From an uncultured Methanomicrobiales archaeon (GTDB lineage Archaea > Halobacteriota > Methanomicrobia > Methanomicrobiales > Methanospirillaceae): a stretch of DNA of 64,000 nucleotides. The translations under genes and the position numbers were made by a program. Under the pieces are notes generated by a model. That model ran no database searches, was not told the origin of the DNA, and saw only the letters and a list, made by a program, of their open reading frames with translations. The stretch is taken from assembly GCA_903832665.1 (NCBI GenBank), contig CAILCG010000025.1:30953-94952 (forward strand), given 5' to 3'. Positions 56,872-64,000 of the stretch are shown one piece after another; position 1 is the stretch's first letter; each line of letters begins with the position of its first letter.

Positions 56872-57756
56872 TTAGAGAATTTTGTGGAGCTCGATCTTGT
56901 AGGGTCCGAGCGTGCCGCCAAAGTTGCCGGCAGTGATAAACTTCACGCCCGGCACCATTGCTGCGGCCTTGACGCCAGCTGCCATGGCTGCTGCGACAGA
57001 CTTCTCATCGATACCGTCGATGACAATCTCGTAAACCCCTTTGATTCCCGCAGGGATCTTTGAGTCAGGAACTTTTTCCCGGAGGGTCGGGCAGTACTTC
57101 TCATTGGTTGAAGCGGGCATGAACTTGTATTTGAGGCTGCCAACCTTTGAACCGCTGGCCACAATACCGCCAGGGAAGCTCGTAATGGTGCCCGGGACCT
57201 TGGCAATGGCATCTACTGAGGCCTGTGCTCCCATGAGGGCTGCCATCTGGTTCTCTGCCATCACAAAGAAGTTGCCACCGGCAACACCCTTGACGATGCC
57301 GAACTCTTCCTCTCCGACATATTCCCCTTCCATAATCGGGATGACCCAGCACTTCCTGCCGCCAACCTCTTTCTGGTACTCGTATCCGTCCCCGAAGAAG
57401 TGCAGTTTTACCTGGATCTTCTCTTCGGAATCGGTAATACCGTTAAAGACGGCGGTCGTGGGTGCAGTCAGTACGCACTCAGCGAGGCGCTCGACGACCT
57501 GATCCTTGATCTTCTTCTTACCGGCACAGATCAGGATTGAAACTCCCGGGCGACCGTCTGGGGTCTGGGAAGCGTCAAGTTCCAATTCGATCCCTGCTTC
57601 ACATGGGCATCCGATGGCAGATGTAGCAAAACCGGTTGCCTCAGTTGCAGCTTTCTTTGCCCATTCCATGGTGACTGCGGTGATGATCACCCGGCAGACC
57701 CATGTCGGGAATGCCTCTGCAAATTCGTTGTCAATGGTGACTCCGTTAATTTCCAT
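56872..57756 (-). CDS. ftr: Formylmethanofuran:tetrahydromethanopterin formyltransferase
   Basis: Moves the formyl group from formylmethanofuran to tetrahydromethanopterin, the second step of CO2 reduction. The 294-residue product starts MEINGVTIDNEFAEAFPTW and contains family segments CPCEAGIELELDAS, ITSFPGGIVASGSKVGSL and NFGGTLGPYKIELH. GGAGGT precedes ATG 57756 by seven bases. It is the first gene after the divergent promoter region, with the marker-11 and aks genes behind it on the same strand after a 148-base gap. Confidence 0.95.
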   Translation of the reverse strand: MEINGVTIDNEFAEAFPTWVCRVIITAVTMEWAKKAATEATGFATSAIGCPCEAGIELELDASQTPDGRPGVSILICAGKKKIKDQVVERLAECVLTAPTTAVFNGITDSEEKIQVKLHFFGDGYEYQKEVGGRKCWVIPIMEGEYVGEEEFGIVKGVAGGNFFVMAENQMAALMGAQASVDAIAKVPGTITSFPGGIVASGSKVGSLKYKFMPASTNEKYCPTLREKVPDSKIPAGIKGVYEIVIDGIDEKSVAAAMAAGVKAAAMVPGVKFITAGNFGGTLGPYKIELHKIL

Positions 57757-58151
57757 ACGATAACCTCCAATACTACAATGGTACAATGATGGGTATTGAA
57801 TAAATTTTCTAAATTACTTCCTGCAAAAGAGCGCACAACAAATGCGTATTTAAGTATACAATAAGTACACAACAATGTGTTAATCTTAATAAATAGTATA
57901 GAGATTCGGATTGAAAAACATCTATAAAAATCCCATTTTTTCGAGTAGATTTCAGAACATTTATCTACATTCTTCTACCACTTTTGGATAGTCGATTTTA
58001 GAATCGATCATAGCTGGTGCGTAAAAAAAATGACATTTGTCGTGCAAATCTACAGGGAAAATTGTACTGGCTGTAACCAAACGTTTACAGAACCCTGATA
58101 ATCCAGAGCACAGGCAAACGTACTATAATGGTATTGCATGAGGGTTAATTC
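57757..58151. promoter_or_regulatory. Divergent promoter region between ftr and the fwdF-hdr operon
   Basis: A 395-base AT-rich gap with no gene. It should hold promoters for both strands. TATA-like stretches include tatttaagtatac (57847-57859) and ttaataaatagtatag (about 57885-57900); a tactataatgg near 58121 could serve the plus strand with a very short leader. I cannot assign them surely. Confidence 0.5.
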
Positions 58152-59330
58152 ATGAACAATCTGTTTCCCAAATTTTCCAAGAAGAGGGATGGGGTCAACG
58201 TTGTAATGGAGCAAAAACTCCTTCAGAACGTGAACAACCTTATTCTCAATGCAGAGACCTGCACGGGATGCGGTATATGTGTGGAGGCTTGCCCCGAGGA
58301 AGCTATTGTCCTCGGTCTCGTCGGTGCATCGAAGCGTGGCGCAATCAATTACGCTGCTCCCATCGATGTCGACGAAGTCAAGTGTTCATACTGCGGCGTC
58401 TGCGTCTTAATGTGCCCGTTCAACGCATTGACCCTAAAAGTGGATGGACAGGAGAGACTTCCGATCCTTGAGAAGGAAGGGTTCCCGCAATATGATATGA
58501 AAGCGGAAATTGATGACGAGAAATGCGTCAAGTGCACGATCTGCGAAGAGGTCTGCCCGCGTGACGCCATTGACCGCAACGTCCCTGCTTTCGAAGGAAC
58601 CTACAAAGGACCGGTTGCTGGCGCAAAGGAACGCCAGACTGCAATCAAGGCCAAGACGATTTTTACCGTCGACAAAGAGAAATGCTCACTCTGTGGCGTA
58701 TGCGGGGCCCTCTGCCCGGCAATCGTCGTGAAGCACAAAGCATTCACCGCAGAGTCCGGTAAGGTCGAAGGCGACGTAATCTGGGATGAGGCCAAGTGTG
58801 ATGCCTGCAAGGTGTGCGTTGAGGCATGCCCTGAAGAGTGCATCACCGTAGAGCGCGAGATCATTTCTGACAAGATTCTCGGCAAAGTCGATATCATCCA
58901 GGAAAACTGCTGCACCTGCACATGGTGCTCGAAGAACTGCCCGACAGAGGCAATTACCGTCGAGAAGATTTTTGAAGGCGATATCACATTCAATGCCGAC
59001 AAATGCCCCGGCGGATGCTCAACGTGCGTAGAGATCTGCCCGGCAAATGCGATCTATCTCCCAACCCCGATGGCAGCGGCTGACATGAAACGTGACAGCA
59101 TCGAGAAGACCATCGCAGTCAACAAGGATTACTGTATCCTGTGCGGAGCATGTGTTAATGCCTGCCCGGGTGAGGACATCATTGTCCTGCAGAGGACCGG
59201 AGTACGCGTGAAAGGCAAGGAAACTGACCTGTTCAAGAAGATCAAGGAGAAACTCTTCACCCGAAGAACATCGAAGGTGAAAGAGGAGATAACAGGACAG
59301 GTTAACCTCAAACAGATGGAGAAGGCGTGA
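58152..59330 (+). CDS. fwdF: Polyferredoxin, FwdF-like, eight 4Fe-4S motifs
   Basis: 392-residue polyferredoxin with eight C-x2-C-x2-C-x3-CP type sites: CTGCGICVEACP, CSYCGVCVLMCP, CVKCTICEEVCP, CSLCGVCGALCP, CDACKVCVEACP, CCTCTWCSKNCP, CPGGCSTCVEICP (spacing widened by one) and CILCGACVNACP. This count matches FwdF/FmdF, which wires electrons to formylmethanofuran dehydrogenase; MvhB-type would have more. It heads the operon with hdrC and overlaps it by four bases (GTGA). ATG 58206 is an alternative start. Confidence 0.78.
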   Translation: MNNLFPKFSKKRDGVNVVMEQKLLQNVNNLILNAETCTGCGICVEACPEEAIVLGLVGASKRGAINYAAPIDVDEVKCSYCGVCVLMCPFNALTLKVDGQERLPILEKEGFPQYDMKAEIDDEKCVKCTICEEVCPRDAIDRNVPAFEGTYKGPVAGAKERQTAIKAKTIFTVDKEKCSLCGVCGALCPAIVVKHKAFTAESGKVEGDVIWDEAKCDACKVCVEACPEECITVEREIISDKILGKVDIIQENCCTCTWCSKNCPTEAITVEKIFEGDITFNADKCPGGCSTCVEICPANAIYLPTPMAAADMKRDSIEKTIAVNKDYCILCGACVNACPGEDIIVLQRTGVRVKGKETDLFKKIKEKLFTRRTSKVKEEITGQVNLKQMEKA

Positions 59331-59917
59331 GTTCCATGGAACGAACAAAAGGTTACCCGGCAGCGCTGGACAAGAAACTCCAGGACACGAAACTCTATGT
59401 TGACGATTCAAATCCAGAGTTCAGCAAGAGCGTAAAAGCCATTTCGCGCACGAATTCCCACATGTGCTACCAGTGCGGGACCTGCACCGGCTCCTGCCCA
59501 TCAGCTCCCCGCAGCAGCTACCGCATTCGCAAGTTTATGCGAAGAGCGGTGCTCGGTCTTGAGAACGAGGCATTAACCGACCCCGATCTGTGGCTCTGCA
59601 CTACCTGCTACAGCTGTTCGGACCGCTGCCCGAGAGATATCCTGCCAACCGATGTCATCATGGCAATGAGGAATCTTGCATTCAAGAGAGATATCGTCCC
59701 GGTCAACTTCTTAAAGACCGTTACTGCAATCTATGCCTCAGGCCACGGTGTGCCAAACAACGATGTCAACCGTGCTGCACGAGAAAAGATCGGTCTCTCC
59801 CGCGACCCACCGACAACCCATACCTACGCGGAATACATGCCCGGTATCAGGAAGATCCTTGACCACTACAAGCTCAAGGCCAATGCAGACCGGATCATCA
59901 AGGAGAGGGAGGGATAA
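59327..59917 (+). CDS. hdrC: Heterodisulfide reductase subunit C
   Basis: 196-residue ferredoxin-like subunit with two 4Fe-4S sites, CYQCGTCTGSCP and CTTCYSCSDRCP, that pass electrons from HdrA to HdrB. GTG 59327 overlaps the fwdF stop in a GTGA arrangement; ATG 59336 three codons on is nearly as likely. The gene is six bases before hdrB. Cytoplasmic. Confidence 0.95.
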   Translation: MSSMERTKGYPAALDKKLQDTKLYVDDSNPEFSKSVKAISRTNSHMCYQCGTCTGSCPSAPRSSYRIRKFMRRAVLGLENEALTDPDLWLCTTCYSCSDRCPRDILPTDVIMAMRNLAFKRDIVPVNFLKTVTAIYASGHGVPNNDVNRAAREKIGLSRDPPTTHTYAEYMPGIRKILDHYKLKANADRIIKEREG

Positions 59918-59923
59918 GATACC

Positions 59924-60847
59924 ATGTCAGAACCAGGCGCAAAACACAAATTCGCATTCTACCTTGGATGCATTGCCCCCAACCGTTACCCCGGTGTCGA
60001 ATCCGCCTCTATCAAGGCAATGAAGAAACTCGGCGTTGAGCTGGTACCTCTCAAGGGTGCAAGCTGCTGCCCCGCACCAGGCGCATTCGGATCCATCGAT
60101 ATGAATGTGTTCTATGCAATGGCAGCCCGCAATCTTGTCCTTGCCGAAGAGATGAAGATGGATATTGCTCTCGTCTGCAACGGATGTTACAAATCCATCT
60201 GGGAAGTCAACCACAAGCTCAAGCACAACAAGGATCTCCGCGACGCAGTCAACGAAGTACTCAAGGAAGTCGACATGGAGTACAAGGGTACCATCAATGT
60301 GTACCACACTGCAGAACTCCTGTACAATGACAAGTTCATTGGTGTCGACAAGGTCCGCGACAGCGTCACCAACCCGCTGACTGGTGCCCGCATTGCAGTC
60401 CACTACGGCTGCCACCTTGTCAAACCCCACAAGGATCGCGAGTTTGAGAAAGAAGTCATGCTCAACACCGAACACCCCATGTGGATGGAAGAACTTGTCT
60501 CTGCACTGGGCGCAACCCCGGTCGAATACCGCAACAAGATGCAGTGCTGCGGTGCCGGCGGCGGTGTCCGTGGATACGATATTGTCCACGCACTGGATAT
60601 CACCAACGAGAAACTGATCAACCTGCAGGAAGAGAAGGTCGACGCCCTCACGGACATCTGCCCGTTCTGTCAGCTTCAGTTCGACCGCGGTCAGATAGAG
60701 ATTCAGGAAAAGTTCGGTGCCACGTATAACCTGCCGGTACTGCACTTTGCAGAGCTTCTCGGACTGGCACAGGGAATGAGCCCCCAGGATCTCGGGCTCG
60801 ATCTCCATGGAATAAGCTGCGAATCGTTCCTTAGGAAGGTGCTCTGA
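59924..60847 (+). CDS. hdrB: Heterodisulfide reductase subunit B
   Basis: 307-residue catalytic subunit that reduces CoM-S-S-CoB at paired noncubane 4Fe-4S clusters. Both CCG-type domains are present: GASCCPAPGAF with CNGCYKS, and HYGCHLV, QCCGAGGGVRG with CPFCQLQFD. All cysteines appear kept. It lies between hdrC and hdrA with short spacers, so stoichiometric expression is likely. Confidence 0.96.
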   Translation: MSEPGAKHKFAFYLGCIAPNRYPGVESASIKAMKKLGVELVPLKGASCCPAPGAFGSIDMNVFYAMAARNLVLAEEMKMDIALVCNGCYKSIWEVNHKLKHNKDLRDAVNEVLKEVDMEYKGTINVYHTAELLYNDKFIGVDKVRDSVTNPLTGARIAVHYGCHLVKPHKDREFEKEVMLNTEHPMWMEELVSALGATPVEYRNKMQCCGAGGGVRGYDIVHALDITNEKLINLQEEKVDALTDICPFCQLQFDRGQIEIQEKFGATYNLPVLHFAELLGLAQGMSPQDLGLDLHGISCESFLRKVL

Positions 60848-60858
60848 GGTGGTACAAA

Positions 60859-63015
60859 ATGGCAGAAAAGAAGAAAACAACCACCACCAAGAAGACCGTG
60901 ACCAAGAAGCCAATCACCAAGAAGGCGGCCCCCGTGAAACAGGATATTAAGAAACAGGCCCCGGCTGCAAAACCGGCGGCAAAACCGGCGGCAACCGGGA
61001 GCACCACCCAGCAAAAACCCCGGGTCGGTGTTTTCATCTGCCACTGCGGTACGAATATCGCCGGTTCGATGGATCTCATGGCAGTACAGGAGTACTCCAA
61101 GACGATCCCCGGTGTTGCACACGTAGACAACTACCAGTATATGTGCTCCACACCCGGACAGGGTAAGATCGAGAAAGCGATCAAGGATCACAAATTAACC
61201 GGTATCGTTGTCGCAGCCTGCACTCCCCGTCTCCACGAGCCAACATTCAGGACCGCAACCAAGGAAGGTGGCCTGAACCCGTTCCGGTTCGAGATGGCAA
61301 ACATCCGTGACCAGAACTCATGGGTGCACATGCACGATCAGGTAGGTTCAACCGAGAAGGCAAAAGATGCAGTTCGCATTGCGGTTGCAAAAGCAGCACT
61401 CCTCCAGGACCTCTACCCGAAGTCAGTGCCGGTAGAGAAAGCAGCAATGGTCGTCGGTGCAGGAGTTGCCGGTATGCAGGCAGCCCTCGACCTCGCAGCA
61501 GCAGGTATCAAGACTTACCTCATTGAAGCCGATACCAGTATCGGCGGACGCATGTCCCAGCTGGACAAGACGTTCCCCACCCTCGACTGCTCCCAGTGTA
61601 TCCTCACCCCCAAGATGGTAGATGTAGGACGTGACACCAATATCGAGTTGTACACCTACTCTGAAGTCAATGCGGTCGAAGGTTACATAGGCAACTTTGA
61701 TGTGACCATTCGCAAGAAGGCACGCGGCGTTCTCACCCCGAAGGAAGCAGAAGCCCGCGGGCTTGTCGGCGGTGGCTGCAATGGTTGCGGTGACTGCGAT
61801 GCAGTCTGCCCGGTCGTCAAGCCCAATGCATTCGAAATGGGCATGAAACCCCGCAAGGCAATCTACATCAACCACCCGCAGGTCGTTCCCCTGATCTACA
61901 CCATCGACTTCGACTCCTGTATCAAGTGCGGGCTTTGCGTGACTGCGTGCGGTCCCGAAAAGCGTGCCATTGACCTCGAATCAAAGGATGAGTTTGTCAA
62001 GGTCAAGGTCGGTACTGCCATCCTCGCAACCGGGTACGAGCTGTTCCCGATTGAGAAGAAAGAAGAGTGGGGATACAAACGGTTCGAGAACGTCATCACC
62101 GGTCTCGAGTTCGAGCGTCTGATCTGTGCATCCGGCCCAACCGGAGGACACCTTGTGCGCCCAAGCGATGGACAGACCCCCAAGAAAGTCGCATTCGTGC
62201 TCTGTGCAGGTTCCCGTGACAACACCGGTTCCGGTAAGCCCTACTGCTCCCGGTTCTGCTGCATGTACTCGCTGAAACATGCCCACCAGATCATCGAGAA
62301 GATCCCGGGATGCACCCCGTATCTCTTCTACATGGATATCCGGTCATTCGGTAAGATGTACGAAGAGTTCTACTACCGCATCCAGGATGAAGGAGCGAAA
62401 TTTATCCGCGGCCGCGTTGCAAATATCCTTGAAGATTCCAAGTCCAAGAATCTCCACGTGATGACTGATGACACACTGCTGGACCGCCCGGTTGACATGG
62501 AAGTCGACTTGGTCGTGCTCGCATCCGCAGTACAGCCATCGGCTGACACCAACAGGACCCGGAAGCTCTTCGGTGTATCCTGTTCAATGGACGGATGGCT
62601 GTTAGAAGCCCACCCGAAGTTGAACCCCTGCGGAACCACCACAGCCGGTGTCTTCCTTGCCGGTGTCTGCCAGGGTCCGAAAGATATCCCCGACACTGTA
62701 GCATCAGCCGAAGGTGCAGCATCAGCAGCCAGTATCCCGATCCACAAGGGAGAAGTCGAGCTCGAGCCATATTTTGCAACCTGCATTGATGAGAAGTGCG
62801 CAGGCTGCGGTATGTGCGTGAACCTCTGCCCCTACAGCGCTCTTGCGCTTGTCGAGAAGGATGGTCGCACAGTTATGGAAGTAACCGAGGCCAAATGTAA
62901 AGGCTGCGGAACCTGCGGTGGCTTCTGCCCCGGTGGAGCAATCTGGATGAACCACTTTACCACCCCCCAGATCGTCGCACAGATTGATGCATTCCTCCTC
63001 GGAGGTGAGCAGTAA
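60859..63015 (+). CDS. hdrA: Heterodisulfide reductase subunit A with basic N-terminal extension
   Basis: 718-residue FAD and iron-sulfur protein, the electron-bifurcating core. VGVFICHCGTNIAGSMD begins the conserved part at about residue 55, GAGVAGMQAALDLAAAG is the FAD site, and 4Fe-4S motifs include CNGCGDCDAVCP, CIKCGLCVTACG, CAGCGMCVNLCP and CKGCGTCGGFCP. The first 54 residues are an unusual Lys/Ala/Pro/Thr-rich tail with a KPAAKPAA repeat, probably disordered. It abuts mvhD with no gap (TAA then ATG). Confidence 0.96.
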   Translation: MAEKKKTTTTKKTVTKKPITKKAAPVKQDIKKQAPAAKPAAKPAATGSTTQQKPRVGVFICHCGTNIAGSMDLMAVQEYSKTIPGVAHVDNYQYMCSTPGQGKIEKAIKDHKLTGIVVAACTPRLHEPTFRTATKEGGLNPFRFEMANIRDQNSWVHMHDQVGSTEKAKDAVRIAVAKAALLQDLYPKSVPVEKAAMVVGAGVAGMQAALDLAAAGIKTYLIEADTSIGGRMSQLDKTFPTLDCSQCILTPKMVDVGRDTNIELYTYSEVNAVEGYIGNFDVTIRKKARGVLTPKEAEARGLVGGGCNGCGDCDAVCPVVKPNAFEMGMKPRKAIYINHPQVVPLIYTIDFDSCIKCGLCVTACGPEKRAIDLESKDEFVKVKVGTAILATGYELFPIEKKEEWGYKRFENVITGLEFERLICASGPTGGHLVRPSDGQTPKKVAFVLCAGSRDNTGSGKPYCSRFCCMYSLKHAHQIIEKIPGCTPYLFYMDIRSFGKMYEEFYYRIQDEGAKFIRGRVANILEDSKSKNLHVMTDDTLLDRPVDMEVDLVVLASAVQPSADTNRTRKLFGVSCSMDGWLLEAHPKLNPCGTTTAGVFLAGVCQGPKDIPDTVASAEGAASAASIPIHKGEVELEPYFATCIDEKCAGCGMCVNLCPYSALALVEKDGRTVMEVTEAKCKGCGTCGGFCPGGAIWMNHFTTPQIVAQIDAFLLGGEQ

Positions 63016-63474
63016 ATGTCAGCTCCAGGAAATTTCAAGATCCCCGAACGCGGACCCGGTATCTGGCAACCCAAGATCATCGGTCTCCTCTGCAACTGGT
63101 GTTCCTACGCCGGTGCAGACCTTGCCGGTGGCGGCCGTATCCAGTACCCACCCGATGTCCGGGTAGTCCGTGTCATGTGTACCGGACGCCTCGACGCACT
63201 GTTTGTCCTGAAGGCTTTTGCCGATGGCGCAGATGGTGTGCTCGTATCCGGTTGCCACTTTGGTGACTGCCACTACCTTGAAGGCAATTACAAGGCAGCA
63301 AAACGGATGTTCATGGTCAAGCGCCTGATGAAGAGCATTGGCCTTGACGACCGCCGCTTCAGGATGACATTTGTCTCTGCATCGGAAGGTGCAAAGTGGG
63401 CATCTGTCATTACTGACGTCGTAAACACCGTTACCGAACTCGGGCCAAGCCCCATAAACGAGTTCAACAAATAA
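63016..63474 (+). CDS. mvhD: MvhD/HdrD-linker iron-sulfur subunit (F420-nonreducing hydrogenase delta)
   Basis: 152-residue 2Fe-2S protein joining HdrA to its electron donor. GLLCNWCSYAGADLAG, MCTGRLDALFVLKAF, SGCHFGDCHYLEGN match the MvhD family; five cysteines are visible. No mvhA or mvhG gene follows, so the donor in this organism may be formate dehydrogenase, as described for Methanomicrobiales and Methanococcus. It ends the operon. Confidence 0.93.
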   Translation: MSAPGNFKIPERGPGIWQPKIIGLLCNWCSYAGADLAGGGRIQYPPDVRVVRVMCTGRLDALFVLKAFADGADGVLVSGCHFGDCHYLEGNYKAAKRMFMVKRLMKSIGLDDRRFRMTFVSASEGAKWASVITDVVNTVTELGPSPINEFNK

Positions 63475-63978
63475 TCATCCATTTTTTTATATCAGACGCA
63501 CCAGTGCTGGTCCTAAAGAACATGGATAGGTGAAAAATGGCCAGAGAAACCATTTTTCCGAGGTATTTTTTGAGTTTTTAACCTAAACAAAAGTCAGATT
63601 GAAAAGATATCGGGCTTCATCCTCAACCTCACCTTTTTTATACAGAGCGCACAGAAAAGTTTGATTTTCCCGTAAAACGAGTGGTGATTCGTAGCACTTT
63701 TGTGACGTTTGGTAATACTGCGTAAAATAAAGAAATGCAGCGGATATGTAATATTTGAACATTGCTCCCTTTTGAATTATTATTCAATAATTAATATAAC
63801 ACGACGTGCCGGGATGAAATCAGAAACCTTATATGGCGAAATTGGAAATTATTTATTTATCCCATCTTAGGGGACGTGCAATAGCGACTTTCACTCATTA
63901 CCAGTATACCCGATAGAGTATACTTTCGTTCACTGACAGTATTGTACCGCGGTTAAATGAAAATTTGGAGGAATTCAA
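63475..63978 (+). promoter_or_regulatory. Long leader/promoter region before probable mcrB
   Basis: A 504-base AT-rich gap without genes. TATA-like cttatatgg lies near 63827-63835, and GTATAC-containing repeats (AGTATAC at 63903 and 63917) follow. GGAGG stands nine bases before ATG 63979. The length suggests a regulated promoter or a long untranslated leader. No specific RNA fold was identified. Confidence 0.45.
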
Positions 63979-64000
63979 ATGGCTAAATACAAAGACGTAA
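63979..64000 (+). CDS. mcrB: Start of probable mcrB, cut by the window edge
   Basis: Only seven codons are in view, MAKYKDV, preceded by a good ribosome site (GGAGG, nine bases). McrB, the beta subunit of methyl-coenzyme M reductase, often begins MAKYxD, and it is the first gene of the mcrBDCGA operon. Placement after hdrCBA-mvhD fits a methanogenesis cluster. The identification rests on very little sequence. Confidence 0.55.

Noticed and set aside
59927..60913. 328-codon minus-strand frame opposite hdrB
   Set aside because: Antisense shadow of a well-defined heterodisulfide reductase subunit.
1..64000. CRISPR arrays, tRNA or rRNA genes, insertion sequences
   Set aside because: Reading the gaps by eye gave no regularly spaced repeats, no cloverleaf-like stretches and no transposase; a covariance-model scan would be needed to exclude small RNAs.

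Overview
The window is chromosomal DNA from a methanogenic archaeon, most likely a Methanomicrobiales member of the Methanoregula type. This rests on a complete hdrCBA-mvhD set, ftr, a polyferredoxin of FwdF type, two methanogenesis-marker-11-type genes, coenzyme B (aks) genes, aIF1A, the archaeal repair protein NreA, a start resembling mcrB at the right edge, and GGAGG/GAGGTGAT ribosome sites. The species cannot be fixed from the sequence alone.

1-20 kb is a surface-glycan island. It holds a disrupted AglB/STT3 oligosaccharyltransferase gene, GT2 and GT4 glycosyltransferases, GDP-mannose 4,6-dehydratase plus a reductase-like partner, an ABC-2 polysaccharide exporter (Wzm/Wzt with a C-terminal extension), a WbdD-like methyltransferase and a visibly AT-rich block (about 13.6-19.8 kb) of further glycosyltransferases. 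The layout resembles bacterial ABC-dependent O-antigen loci built on a GDP-deoxyhexose. Three of its genes are interrupted by frame changes at or next to homopolymer A runs.

20-47 kb is mixed housekeeping and accessory DNA. It contains a MacB/FtsX-type ABC system, a polar amino-acid ABC transporter with its binding protein on the facing strand, small zinc and membrane proteins, a degenerate Doc-like gene, a PhzF pseudogene with two in-frame stops, the repair pair dinB-nreA, aIF1A with an apparent ATT start, RMD1-like, TPR and CorA-like genes, an RNase III domain protein, rubrerythrin with a dyad in its promoter, MntP, UV endonuclease, an aldo/keto reductase, flavin reductase, MsrB, CheC and a stand-alone archaeosine-synthase-type domain. 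A C/G-rich inverted repeat lies at 47.4-47.7 kb.

47.8-57.8 kb (minus strand) is a run of eleven tightly packed genes: ftr, two tandem marker-11 paralogs, a radical SAM protein, a thiamine-diphosphate IorA-like protein, aksA, aksD, aksE, an unknown cysteine-rich protein, aksF and a cupin. It looks like a coenzyme B pathway operon carrying candidates for steps after 2-oxosuberate that, to my knowledge, lack assigned genes. I consider this the most interesting system in the window.

58-64 kb (plus strand) is the divergent energy operon fwdF-like, hdrC, hdrB, hdrA, mvhD, then a 500-base leader and the first codons of a probable mcrB. Together with ftr, the right end links the first step of CO2 reduction, CoM-S-S-CoB reduction, CoB synthesis and methyl-CoM reductase.
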